A stretch of 64,000 bases of DNA from contig NZ_QQTO01000019.1 of assembly GCF_003351345.1 (NCBI RefSeq), positions 62,001-126,000 of the forward strand, in the 5' to 3' direction. Source of the DNA: Allobosea caraganae (lineage in GTDB: Bacteria; Pseudomonadota; Alphaproteobacteria; Rhizobiales; Beijerinckiaceae). Shown in pieces: positions 17,856-25,931 of the stretch (position 1 is its first letter; each line of letters starts with the position of its first letter). The notes beneath the pieces were generated by a model. It did not search any database and was not told the origin of the DNA. It was given only the letters and a program-made list of their open reading frames with translations. Made by a program: the position numbers and the translations under genes.

Positions 17856-18964
17856 CCTTGACCGCATCCTCCCCGGCCAAGCCCGTCAACGTCCTCGTCG
17901 TCGACGATTCCGTGCTGATGCAGAAGCTGATGACGCAGATCGTCGACTCCGCGCCCGGCTTCAAGGTGATCGGCGTCGCCGGCAGCGCGGAGGAGGGCTG
18001 GGACGCCATCCAGGCGCTCAGGCCCGACGTCGTGACGCTCGACCTCGAACTGCCGGGCCGGCACGGGCTCAAGCTGCTGGCGCGCCTGATGAAGCAGGAC
18101 CCGCTGCCGGTGCTGATCGTCTCGGCCTTCGGCGGCCCGGGCGCCGACAACACCTTGCAGGCGCTCGAACTGGGCGCGGTCGACTTCATCGAGAAGCCCG
18201 ATGGCGCGACACACACGCTCGAAGGCTTCATGAAGCATCTGGTGGCGGCGCTGCAGCGCGCCGCCGCCAGCCGCCGCATCTTCGCGATGGCGCGCGAGGC
18301 GGTGGTGCGCGAGACGGCGCCGGAGCGGCCCGCGCTCGTTCGCGAGCCGGCGCGGACGGCAGCCGGCAGCCGGGTCTCGCTGATCGCGATCGGCGCCTCG
18401 ACCGGCGGAGTGCCCGCCGTGCAGGTGGTGATGCGCGATCTCGCCCAGCACCGCATCCCGATCGTCGTCGTGCAGCACATGCCGCCGGGCTACACCGCGA
18501 AATTCGCGGCGCGGCTTACTGCCGCGACCGGGCTCGACGTGCGCGAGGCCGGCGATGGCGAGCGCCTGCGCCCGGGCATGGCCGTGGTCGCGCCGGGCGG
18601 CCCGCGCCATCTCGAAATCGAGGAGCGCCGCGGCGAATACACCTGCGTTCTCAAGGAAGGCCCGCTGGTCAGCGGCCACTCCCCCTCCGTCGACGTGATG
18701 TTCCATTCGGTGGCGCGCAGCCTCGGCCCGCACGCGGTCGGCGTGCTGTTGACCGGAATGGGACGCGATGGCGCTGACGGTTTGTTAGCCATGCGGAAAG
18801 CGGGTGCCGCAACGTTAATCCAAAGTGGGGAGACCTGTGTGGTAAACGGTATGCCGAAAGCAGCATTCGAGATCGGCGCCGCCGAACGTGTCGTGCCGCT
18901 CGACCAGATCGGCGCCGCCGTCGGGCACCTGATCGGCGAGCGCCCGCATCAGCGCAGCGCCTGA
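17852..18964 (+). CDS. cheB: Chemotaxis methylesterase CheB
   Basis: 370 residues. The receiver domain has DD in LVVDDSVLMQKL and phospho-Asp64 in VTLDLELPGRHG. The C-terminal methylesterase has catalytic Ser183 in IGASTGGVPAVQ, His in VVQHMPPGYTAKF and Asp in GMGRDGADGL. It removes methyl groups from, or deamidates, receptors when phosphorylated by CheA. It ends 10 bp before the last cheY. Confidence 0.95.
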   Translation: MTLTASSPAKPVNVLVVDDSVLMQKLMTQIVDSAPGFKVIGVAGSAEEGWDAIQALRPDVVTLDLELPGRHGLKLLARLMKQDPLPVLIVSAFGGPGADNTLQALELGAVDFIEKPDGATHTLEGFMKHLVAALQRAAASRRIFAMAREAVVRETAPERPALVREPARTAAGSRVSLIAIGASTGGVPAVQVVMRDLAQHRIPIVVVQHMPPGYTAKFAARLTAATGLDVREAGDGERLRPGMAVVAPGGPRHLEIEERRGEYTCVLKEGPLVSGHSPSVDVMFHSVARSLGPHAVGVLLTGMGRDGADGLLAMRKAGAATLIQSGETCVVNGMPKAAFEIGAAERVVPLDQIGAAVGHLIGERPHQRSA

Positions 18965-18974
18965 GGAGAGCGAG

Positions 18975-19358
18975 ATGAAGGCCAGAAGCGATTATCGGAT
19001 CCTCGTGGTCGACGACCAGAAGAGCATGCGCGGGCTTGCGACCTACTTCTTGAAGCAGATCGAGTTTCAGGACATCGACGAAGCCGAGAACGCCCGCGAA
19101 GCCCTGATGAAGATGCAGAGCAAGCGCTACGACCTGCTGCTGCTCGACTGGAACATGGACGGCATGAGCGGCATCGACCTGCTGCGCGCCATTCGCTCCG
19201 TGCCTGAGCTCAACCAGATCAAGATCATCATGGCGACCTCCGAGCGCTCGGTCGACAAGATGGACGAGGCGACCACCAACGGCGCCGACCACTACGTCGT
19301 GAAGCCCTACGAGCTGCGCGACCTGGAAGTCCGCGTGAAGAAGGTCCTCGCCTGCTGA
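18975..19358 (+). CDS. cheY: CheY-like response regulator, distal copy
   Basis: 127 residues, a lone receiver domain with acidic pair (ILVVDDQKSMRGLA), phospho-Asp (LLLLDWNMDGMSGIDLL), Thr (IIMATSERSVDK) and Lys (HYVVKPYELRDLE) all present. AGGAGAGCG before ATG is a strong ribosome site. This is the third receiver of the cluster; it closes the operon and is followed by an inverted repeat that may end transcription. Which of the two canonical CheYs reaches the motor cannot be told. Confidence 0.9.
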   Translation: MKARSDYRILVVDDQKSMRGLATYFLKQIEFQDIDEAENAREALMKMQSKRYDLLLLDWNMDGMSGIDLLRAIRSVPELNQIKIIMATSERSVDKMDEATTNGADHYVVKPYELRDLEVRVKKVLAC

Positions 19359-19363
19359 GGCAC

Positions 19364-19422
19364 CTGAGCCCTCATCCTGAGGAGCCGCGAACTGAAGCTC
19401 ACTCCTCAGGATGAGGGCTGAG
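19364..19422. repeat. Family 2 palindromic repeat after cheY
   Basis: Arms CTGAGCCCTCATCCTGAGGA and TCCTCAGGATGAGGGCTGAG are near-perfect inverted copies around a short loop. The same arms occur at 57251-57269 and 57568-57587. The position right after the chemotaxis operon suggests use as a transcription end. Confidence 0.8.
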
Positions 19423-19545
19423 AAACGAAGGCCAGGCCAATCTCACCATTGTGATCCAGCGCCCCGAGCCATCAGGCTGCGGGGCGCATCCGTTTGGGGC
19501 AGTATGCCGTATCAAAGGGATGGGCGGATTTCGGGAGAGCAGGCC

Positions 19546-20115
19546 ATGCCGCTGCTTCGTCGTGACGTGCTGGGCTTGATCGGCGGGCTGGCGGCCGGCC
19601 CGGCTTTGGCCGTATCGCCCTCGCTGCCGGAGGCGCCCGACGCCTATCGTTTCGCCTTCGACCGGCTGGAGGGCGGGCGCATCCCGCTGGAGGCCTATCG
19701 CGGCAAGCCGATGCTGATCGTCAACACCGCGACCAATTGCGGGTTCGCCGGGCAGTTCGCTTCGCTGGAGCAGCTCTGGCAGCGCTATTCGCATCGCGGA
19801 CTGATGCTGCTCGCCGTGCCGAGCAATGACTTTGGCGGGCAGGAGCCGCTGGAGGGCATGGCTATCGCGGAGGCCGCCCGGCAGGTCCATGGCGCGACCT
19901 ATCCGTTCGCGGCGAAGTCGAGCGTGCGCGGGGCGGACTCCCATCCGTTCTATCGCTGGGCGGCGGCGCGCCGGCCCGCGGAGATGCCGACCTGGAACTT
20001 CCACAAATACCTGGTCGGGCGCGACGGCGATCTCGTTGGCGGCTATCCGGCCGGCACGGACCCGATCGGCCAGGACCTCATCCGCGCCATCGGCCAGCAG
20101 CTTCAATCCGCTTAA
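19546..20115 (+). CDS. Glutathione peroxidase family protein with twin-arginine-like signal
   Basis: 189 residues from ATG 19546, behind GGGAGAGCAGG. The N-terminus LLRRDVLGLIGGLAAGPALA has an Arg pair followed by a hydrophobic run, like a Tat signal. The thioredoxin-fold core carries the family motifs in order: NTATNCGFAGQF (peroxidatic Cys), LAVPSNDFGGQEP (Gln) and TWNFHKYLVGRDG (Trp/Asn). It should reduce hydroperoxides, and likely works in the periplasm using thioredoxin-like partners rather than glutathione; that is inference. The frame runs upstream to 19411 without a good start. Confidence 0.85.
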   Translation: MPLLRRDVLGLIGGLAAGPALAVSPSLPEAPDAYRFAFDRLEGGRIPLEAYRGKPMLIVNTATNCGFAGQFASLEQLWQRYSHRGLMLLAVPSNDFGGQEPLEGMAIAEAARQVHGATYPFAAKSSVRGADSHPFYRWAAARRPAEMPTWNFHKYLVGRDGDLVGGYPAGTDPIGQDLIRAIGQQLQSA

Positions 20116-20122
20116 GCCCCTC

Positions 20123-20665
20123 TCATACCTTCTTCTGCCCGGGGCGGAAGGCGACGATCACGGCCGGATCGGTCTCCAGATAGGGTCCCTCGATCAGGTC
20201 GATGCAATAGGGGATGGCCGGCATCACCGCGTCCAGGCATTCGGCGATGGCGCGTGGCCGGCCGGGCAGGTTGACGATCAGCGACCTGCCGCGGATGCCG
20301 GCAGTCTGGCGCGAGAGGATCGCTGTCGGGACCTTGGCCAGGCTGACCTGGCGCATCAGCTCGCCGAAGCCGGGCAGCGGCTTCTCGACCACGTCCTCCG
20401 TCGCCTCCGGCGTGACGTCGCGCGGGGCGGGGCCTGTGCCGCCGGTGGTGACGATCAGGCAGCAGCCCTCGCGGTCGGCGAGCTCGATCAGCGTCTCGGC
20501 GATGCCCTTGCGGACATCCGGGATGACGCGCGAGACCGGCGTCCAGGGCGAGGTCAGCGCCTTCAAGAGGTAGTCGTGGATGGCCGGGCCGCCCTCATCG
20601 GCATAGATGCCGGCCGAGGCGCGGTCCGAGACCGTGACGATGCCGATTTTGATCTCGCTGGTCAT
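20123..20665 (-). CDS. mogA: Molybdopterin adenylyltransferase MogA
   Basis: 180 residues. Motifs IGIVTVSDRASAGIYADEGG and TTGGTGPAPRDVTPEAT are the molybdopterin-binding and Mg-ATP loops of MogA/MoaB, and the extended C-terminal part with LPGRPRAIAECLDAVMPAIPY is MogA-like. It adenylates molybdopterin before metal insertion. It is convergent with the glutathione peroxidase gene, 7 bp apart, and no other moa/moe genes are visible nearby. Confidence 0.93.
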   Translation of the reverse strand: MTSEIKIGIVTVSDRASAGIYADEGGPAIHDYLLKALTSPWTPVSRVIPDVRKGIAETLIELADREGCCLIVTTGGTGPAPRDVTPEATEDVVEKPLPGFGELMRQVSLAKVPTAILSRQTAGIRGRSLIVNLPGRPRAIAECLDAVMPAIPYCIDLIEGPYLETDPAVIVAFRPGQKKV

Positions 20666-20722
20666 GCTTGGTGCCGTGTCCCGATTGCCCAGAGGCGGAT
20701 ATCGGGCAGGCCGGTGCCGCGG

Positions 20723-21856
20723 TCAATGCGGCGAAGTCCGGTCCCTCAGCCGGCGCAGCCACATCCGCGCGCCGGCGGCGAGGTGGGCGCGGCTGGGGAT
20801 CGCGCCGCCGATCGTGAGGATCGCGTTCGCCATCTGCCGGCGCTCGCCCCAGACATAGGTTCCGGCGTCGACGCCATCGCCCGCACCGCTGTCGAAGAAG
20901 TTTGGCGGGCCCTCGCGGAAATCCGCCTGGAGCATGGCGATGGTGAGCGCCCGGCCGGGCGAGTGTCTGGCCTGCGTCTCGTCATAGGCAATCTTGAGGA
21001 AGTGCCGCGTGCCGGCGCTCTCGACCACAAGGCCCATGGCGATCGGCTTGCCGTCGAGCAGGAGCGCGTCGACCAGCACGGCATCCTGCGCGATCAGGAG
21101 CTCGACGAGCCGGTGGAAATAGGCCGAGTCCTCGAGCAGGCAGGCAATGGCGGTGCCGGCCTCGCCCTTCCAGCCCGCGGCTTCGAGCGCGAGGAAGGTC
21201 TCGAAGGCCTCACGAGCCGCATTGCCGCGCTTGCGGGCGAAGGAGACCGCGCCGCCTTTGCCGATGGCGCGAAATTGCTGCATGCGCTTCTTGTAGCCGG
21301 AGCCGAGTGCCCGCCTGAGATAGCGCTCGGCATCGTCGCCGGGCTGCGGCGCCATCACCGGGCGCTGCCAGGTCTCGTAGCGGGTCAGCCGGCTGCCGGT
21401 GATGCGCATCGCCTCCTGCAGCGCGGCGAAGCACCGCCCCTCCAGCGGCAGCAGCGGCAGGGCCAGCGTCTTCGGCAGGTCGCTTGCCGCCAGGAGGTGG
21501 CGCAGCATGGCGAGCGCGATGTCCTCGGCATGGTCGCGGTCGAGCACCGGCGGCGACGAGACCTCGTAGAGCGGCACGAGCGGGGCCGCGAGCACCGAAG
21601 CGAAGCCGGTGCGCCAATCACGCTGGCGCAGGAGGGCCCAGACGCCGACCAGGCTCTCCGAGCCGAGGGCCTCGCTGCGCCAGGCGCAGAGGATGACGAT
21701 CGCCTCTTCGGGCACCAGCAAGGTCGCGGCCGAGATGGCCGCTGGCGACATGTGCGGATTGGGCTCGACCGCGTGGCGGCTGAGCTCGGCAAAGGCCTGG
21801 CCGAGCCCGAGATAATCGGCCAGGCGCGCCCGTCTGACGACGATGTCGGCGCTCAA
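20723..21856 (-). CDS. GNAT-family (CelD/BcsL-type) acetyltransferase
   Basis: 377 residues from TTG 21856, whose bases overlap the TGA of the upstream FlhB-like gene (TTGA), so translation is coupled. The C-terminal half (SGYKKRMQQFRAIGKGGAVS, then FLALEAAGWKGEAGTAIA) is typical of the Acetyltransf_6 / CelD-BcsL group, involved in cell-surface polysaccharide acylation or acting as uncharacterised N-acyltransferases. Its place behind fliK and an FlhB-like gene is odd; it could modify flagellin or another exported protein, but that is only a guess. Confidence 0.75.
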   Translation of the reverse strand: MSADIVVRRARLADYLGLGQAFAELSRHAVEPNPHMSPAAISAATLLVPEEAIVILCAWRSEALGSESLVGVWALLRQRDWRTGFASVLAAPLVPLYEVSSPPVLDRDHAEDIALAMLRHLLAASDLPKTLALPLLPLEGRCFAALQEAMRITGSRLTRYETWQRPVMAPQPGDDAERYLRRALGSGYKKRMQQFRAIGKGGAVSFARKRGNAAREAFETFLALEAAGWKGEAGTAIACLLEDSAYFHRLVELLIAQDAVLVDALLLDGKPIAMGLVVESAGTRHFLKIAYDETQARHSPGRALTIAMLQADFREGPPNFFDSGAGDGVDAGTYVWGERRQMANAILTIGGAIPSRAHLAAGARMWLRRLRDRTSPH

Positions 21857-22146
21857 GACGCGTCGCCGCTCCGGTTGCGCGGCCGCAGCTCGCCGCGCAG
21901 CGACAGCACGAAGGCAATGACCTGCGCCGCGGCGCGATACAGCTCTTCCGGGATCTGGTCGTCGAGCTCGACGGCGGAGAGCGCCTGGGCCAGGACGGCG
22001 TTCTCCTGGATCTCGATATCGTGCTCGCGCGCCGTCTCGACGATGCGCTGGGCAAGCTCGCCGCGGCCCTTGGCGGTGACGCGCGGCGCGCCTTGCCCGT
22101 CATATTCGAGCGCGACGGCGATCTGCTGCGGCAGCGGCGTCGTCAT
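21853..22146 (-). CDS. FlhB C-terminal-domain-like protein (export switch), lacking membrane domain
   Basis: 97 residues corresponding only to the cytoplasmic tail of FlhB/YscU: QIAVALEYDGQGAPRVTAKG, IVETAREHDIEIQENAVLAQ, ELDDQIPEELYRAAAQVIAF. The chain begins just after where the NPTH autocleavage site would be, so no cleavage is needed. Proteins of this shape (FlhX/FhlB) can stand in for the cleaved FlhB fragment. Starts with ATGA overlap on the fliK-like stop and ends overlapping the acetyltransferase start. Confidence 0.87.
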   Translation of the reverse strand: MTTPLPQQIAVALEYDGQGAPRVTAKGRGELAQRIVETAREHDIEIQENAVLAQALSAVELDDQIPEELYRAAAQVIAFVLSLRGELRPRNRSGDAS

Positions 22147-23795
22147 GACAGGCGGTCCAGGAACTGGCCGGCGGCGGCGCGGCGGGCATGCGGCTGGCCG
22201 GTATGGACATCGACCACGCCATCCTCGAACCGGGCGTTGGCGAGCGCGGCCTGAAGGTCGGGCACGGCGCCGCGCAGGGCTTCGCTCGTCGCCTCGCGCT
22301 CGGCCCAGAGCGAGACGCCGACCGCGCGGCCCTGCAAGGTGACGACGCCCTGGAGCGGGCCCATCGGCTCGACATCGAGGGCGAAGCGCATGCGCCAGAT
22401 CGGAGCTTCGGGATTGGCGCCGCCGCGCTGCGGCGGATCGCGCTCGATCTGCAGGGGCATGATCGCGGTGCCGGCCTGGAAGGCGAGCGGGATTTCGGTG
22501 AGCCAACGCGGGTTCTGCTGCGCGTCAGTGCGCTGGCCTTCCGGCGGCAGCGAGGCGAATTGGGACAGGCTGACCCGGTCCAGCGCCGCCTCCGTCTGCT
22601 CCAGCAGGGTCTGGGCGATGACGGCCGGCTTCTCGGCGGCGGCCAGGCTCGGCGCGGCGATGGGCTGGGGCGCCAGCGTGCCGTCGCGCTGCGGTGCCGC
22701 GGGGCGTGGGCCCTGCTGCTCCTGGTTGCCGCCATAGGCCTCGGCGGCGGCGGTCCGGCCGGGAAGCGGGCGAGCGGTCTCGGCAGGCGCTGCGCGGGCC
22801 GCTTCCGGCGCGACCAGCGGCTGCAACATGGCTTTCAGGGCGCGCAGGCCGGCTTTGAGATCAGGCTGCGGCGGCATGTTCGCAACAGGCGAGGGCGCGC
22901 CTTCGGCCGGCCGTGTGGAGGCCGCGCTTGCTTCGCGCGCCTCGAGGAAGAGGCCGGAGCGGGCGATGGCGGTTTGCAGCATTGGCGCGGTGATCGGCCG
23001 GCGCTCGGCCGGCACGGCCTGGGCGAGGATCTGCTCGGCCATCTGCAAGAGCGGCTTCGGCAGCACGAGCGCGACGGAGCCGCTGGCGAGCTGGCGCAGG
23101 TTGGCGAAGAGGGGCGCGAGGCTGTCCTGCCGACCGAGAGCCTGGCCGAGGAGCGGGCCGGCAAGCGCGCGCGGCGACGCGGCCGGATCGATGTGCGGCA
23201 CCGGGTTGGCCGCAGGCGCGTTCGGCTGCGCTCCCTCGGCCGGACGTTGCGGCGCGATGATCAGCGCCGGGCCGATGCTCGCGACCTGTGGTGATGGCGC
23301 CGCCGGCGCAGGTTGCCCGGCGATGACCAGCACGGGAGGAGCGACCTGGCCGGGAGCCTGGCCGCTTACGGGTTGGGCTGCGGGAAGGCCGCCGGGAGTT
23401 GGGGGTGAGCCGCCAACGGGCGCAGGGATTGGCGCAGGGGCGGTACCGCGCGGGGCATCGGGGGGCGAAGCCTGCGGGGCGCCGGCTGCCGGTGGGTGGG
23501 TTTCCAGCAAGGTCGCGCGCAAGGAGCCGCCGGCTTCGTCGGGCGCATCGATCCGCAGCATCAGCGTCGCGCCGGGTTGGAGCGGGGCCTGCTTCGCCTC
23601 CGGTCCGGACAGGACCAGCGCGATCTTGACGCCGTTGACCAGAGCGGTCGCCGTGCCGTCGCTGTCGAGCGTCAGCAGGCGCGCCTCGACCGTCTTGCCG
23701 ACCGCGAGCCCGCTCTCGGAGGAGAGCGCGGAAAGCAGCGTGGCGAAGGTCTGGCTCTGAATGAGCGCGGCGAGATTCATTAGGACAGTGGCCAT
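22143..23795 (-). CDS. fliK: FliK-like flagellar hook-length control protein
   Basis: About 550 residues from ATG 23795; the frame opens at 23819 and ATG 23780 is a further option. The N-terminal ~110 residues (LAALIQSQTFATLLSALSSE) are followed by a long Pro/Ala/Gln-rich low-complexity stretch and a compact C-terminal domain (residues ~450-550) with IWRMRFALDVEPMGPLQGVV and FEDGVVDVHTGQPHARR, matching Flg_hook. The order is as expected for a secreted molecular ruler that contacts FlhB. The next gene encodes just the FlhB-C domain it would contact. No other flagellar genes are in this window. Confidence 0.8.
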   Translation of the reverse strand: MATVLMNLAALIQSQTFATLLSALSSESGLAVGKTVEARLLTLDSDGTATALVNGVKIALVLSGPEAKQAPLQPGATLMLRIDAPDEAGGSLRATLLETHPPAAGAPQASPPDAPRGTAPAPIPAPVGGSPPTPGGLPAAQPVSGQAPGQVAPPVLVIAGQPAPAAPSPQVASIGPALIIAPQRPAEGAQPNAPAANPVPHIDPAASPRALAGPLLGQALGRQDSLAPLFANLRQLASGSVALVLPKPLLQMAEQILAQAVPAERRPITAPMLQTAIARSGLFLEAREASAASTRPAEGAPSPVANMPPQPDLKAGLRALKAMLQPLVAPEAARAAPAETARPLPGRTAAAEAYGGNQEQQGPRPAAPQRDGTLAPQPIAAPSLAAAEKPAVIAQTLLEQTEAALDRVSLSQFASLPPEGQRTDAQQNPRWLTEIPLAFQAGTAIMPLQIERDPPQRGGANPEAPIWRMRFALDVEPMGPLQGVVTLQGRAVGVSLWAEREATSEALRGAVPDLQAALANARFEDGVVDVHTGQPHARRAAAGQFLDRLS

Positions 23796-23945
23796 GGCGA
23801 CGATAGGGCAGCTTGCCATGAAAGCTTAAGGATTTCCTTGCCCTCGGCGGCCTCGGCTCCCCGCAGGGCGAACCTGCGCCGGGGGTGCTGGCGCGGCGGC
23901 AGGCGCTGGGGCAGGCTGCGGCCACACTCTCCGGGAATGACGCAT

Positions 23946-24959
23946 ATGGACTATCGCCAGCTTGGCCGCTCCGGCCTCAAGGTTTCGCCGATCTGCCTGG
24001 GCACGATGATGTTCGGCGGTGCGACCGACGAGGCCGAGTCCCGCAGGATCATCGACGCGGCGCGCGGCGCGGGCGTCAACTTCATCGACACGGCCGACGC
24101 CTATAATGCCGGCGGCTCGGAGGAGGTGGTCGGGCGCGCCATCGCGGCCAACCGCCACGACTGGGTCCTGGCGACCAAGGTCGCCAACCCGATGGGGCCC
24201 GGCCCGCATCAGAACGGGCTCTCGCGCAAATGGCTGATGCAGGCCTGCGAGGACAGCCTGCGCCGGCTCGGCACCGAGTTCGTCGACATCTACTACCTCC
24301 ACAAGGAGGACCACACGGTGCCGCTGGCCGAGTCGGTGCGGGCCGTCGGCGACCTCGTGCGCCAGGGCAAGATCCGGCATTTCGGCGTCTCGAACTACCG
24401 CTCCTGGCGCGTCGCCGAGATCTGCCGGCTCTGCGACGAGCTCGGCATCGACCGGCCGGTCGTCAGCCAGCCCTATTACAACGCCATGAATCGCATGCCC
24501 GAGGTCGAGCACCTGCCGGCCTGCGGCTTCTACGGGCTCGGCGTCGCCTCCTATTCGCCGCTGGCGCGCGGCGTGCTGACCGCCAAATACGAGCCGGGCC
24601 ACGCTCCGGCGGAAGGCACGCGGGCCGGGCGGGGCGACAAGCGGATCATGCAATCCGAGTGGCGCGAGGAATCGTTGGTCATCGCCCGCACGATCCGCGA
24701 CCACGCCGCAGCGCGCGGATTGACCCCGGTGCAGTTCGCGGTGCGCTGGGTGCTCAACAACAAACTGGTGACGGCGGCGATCGCCGGCCCACGCACCTTC
24801 GAGCAATGGCAGGCCTACATGGCGGCGCTCGACGCGGATTTCACGGCGGAAGACGAGGCGCTGGTCGACGGGCTGGTGCCGGCCGGCCACCCCTCGACGC
24901 CGGGCTATAGCGACCCGGCCTATCCGCTGGAGGGCAGGGTGGCTGTGACGGCCGGATAA
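23946..24959 (+). CDS. Aldo/keto reductase
   Basis: 337 residues from ATG 23946 (GGGA nine bases before); ATG 23937 and an upstream open frame are alternatives. The (beta/alpha)8 pattern carries the catalytic tetrad: Asp in NFIDTADAYN, Tyr in the same segment, Lys in VLATKVANPM and His in DIYYLHKEDHT. The C-terminal NADPH-binding region includes AIAGPRTFEQWQAY. It should reduce aldehydes or ketones with NADPH; substrate unknown. Stands alone, divergent from fliK. Confidence 0.88.
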   Translation: MDYRQLGRSGLKVSPICLGTMMFGGATDEAESRRIIDAARGAGVNFIDTADAYNAGGSEEVVGRAIAANRHDWVLATKVANPMGPGPHQNGLSRKWLMQACEDSLRRLGTEFVDIYYLHKEDHTVPLAESVRAVGDLVRQGKIRHFGVSNYRSWRVAEICRLCDELGIDRPVVSQPYYNAMNRMPEVEHLPACGFYGLGVASYSPLARGVLTAKYEPGHAPAEGTRAGRGDKRIMQSEWREESLVIARTIRDHAAARGLTPVQFAVRWVLNNKLVTAAIAGPRTFEQWQAYMAALDADFTAEDEALVDGLVPAGHPSTPGYSDPAYPLEGRVAVTAG

Positions 24960-25073
24960 CCGGCAAGAGCCGCGTTTGACGCAAGCCTGCTCCCGCCGGG
25001 TAAGGCAGGCATGCGTCACGCGCCTGTCGCATGGCCGCCGATATGCATCTCCCCACGAAAACGGAGATGTTGA

Positions 25074-25166
25074 ATGCGACATTTGCCTCATGACGCGAAG
25101 GCGACCTTCGCGGTCTTCGTCGTAGCCGCCACGGCTTTGTGGGGCTGGCTCTGCGGCGTGATTTGA
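25074..25166 (+). CDS. Possible 30-residue membrane peptide
   Basis: ATG 25074 follows a GGAG at eight bases. The peptide starts MRHLPHDAKATF and has one hydrophobic run (FAVFVVAATALWGWLCGVI) to a TGA. This looks like the many tiny single-pass proteins of Hyphomicrobiales, but there is no homologue evidence available to me. It sits in a 250-base gap between the aldo/keto reductase and the TetR gene. Confidence 0.35.
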   Translation: MRHLPHDAKATFAVFVVAATALWGWLCGVI

Positions 25167-25212
25167 GGCGCCGCATGGCTGTGCGCGGTTCGGCCGTGGA
25201 AGGGACGGTCGC

Positions 25213-25827
25213 TCACGGATTCACCAGCGCCGCGAGCCCCTCCCATGCGGCCATGGCGCCCCGCGCAATCGCCTCCAGCTGCCGCCGTGAAGCGCCGTCG
25301 CGAGCCTGGATCGACATGCCCTGCTGGACCGTGACGTAGTAGCTCGCGATCGCCTCGGCATCGATGGCAGCGGGAAGCTCGCCGGCCGCGACCGCCACGC
25401 GCAGGCGCGCAGTGACCGCGGCGGCGCTTTGCGCCCGCATCTCGCGCAGCTTTGCGCTGGTCTCGTCGCCGACGCCGACCGCGTTCACCGCCGAGAGCAC
25501 GATCATGCAGCCGGGCGGGCGGCCGTCGCGGGTGAACACGGCCGCACTCGCCAACAGGAAACCCTCGATCGCCTGCCTCGCGGTCGGCGCCGTCGTCAGC
25601 GGCCCGGCGATCAGCTCGCTCTCGCTCGCCTCATAGAAATCTAGGGCCTCGCAATAGAGCGCCTCCTTGCTGCCGAAGGCGGCGTAGAGGCTGGGCGAGC
25701 CGATGCCCATCGCCTCGGTGAGGTCGCTCAGCGAGGTCGCCTGATAGCCCTTCTCCCAGAAGACCAGCATCGCCTTCTCCAAGGCCTCGGTACGGTCGAA
25801 GGCGCGCGGTCGGCCGCGGTCGGACAT
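25213..25827 (-). CDS. TetR-family transcriptional regulator
   Basis: 204 residues from ATG 25827 (MSDRGRPRAFDRTEALEKAM). The helix-turn-helix reads GYQATSLSDLTEAMGIGSPS then LYAAFGSKEALYCEAL, the standard TetR reading head. The C-terminal ligand domain is like the TetR_C_33/ AcrR-type region with PPGCMIVLSAVNA. It is divergent from the SDR gene at 25932, and two matching palindromes lie between them, so it very likely represses that SDR and itself. A longer frame to 25914 would cover the operators and is rejected. Confidence 0.9.
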   Translation of the reverse strand: MSDRGRPRAFDRTEALEKAMLVFWEKGYQATSLSDLTEAMGIGSPSLYAAFGSKEALYCEALDFYEASESELIAGPLTTAPTARQAIEGFLLASAAVFTRDGRPPGCMIVLSAVNAVGVGDETSAKLREMRAQSAAAVTARLRVAVAAGELPAAIDAEAIASYYVTVQQGMSIQARDGASRRQLEAIARGAMAAWEGLAALVNP

Positions 25828-25840
25828 GGGTCTAAACCTT

Positions 25841-25860
25841 TCTGTGTCGATCGATAGATA
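25841..25860. promoter_or_regulatory. Candidate TetR operator, TetR-proximal site
   Basis: TCTGTGTCGATCGATAGATA, an imperfect palindrome sharing TCTGT and CGATC with the second site at 25898-25917. It lies 14 bases upstream of the TetR start codon. Confidence 0.55.
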
Positions 25861-25897
25861 ATGCTCTTGACGATGGGCGGCAAGCGCTCCATCTGCT

Positions 25898-25917
25898 TCT
25901 GTACCGATCAACACAGA
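25898..25917. promoter_or_regulatory. Candidate TetR operator, SDR-proximal site
   Basis: TCTGTACCGATCAACACAGA has inverted TCTGT/ACAGA ends and the CGATC core. It lies just before the SDR ribosome site and start at 25932, where bound repressor would block transcription. Confidence 0.6.
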
Positions 25918-25931
25918 AATGGATTTCCCTC

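Noticed and set aside
19826..22342. An 838-codon plus-strand frame across mogA and the acetyltransferase
   Set aside because: Covers several real genes on the other strand and shows no domain of its own.
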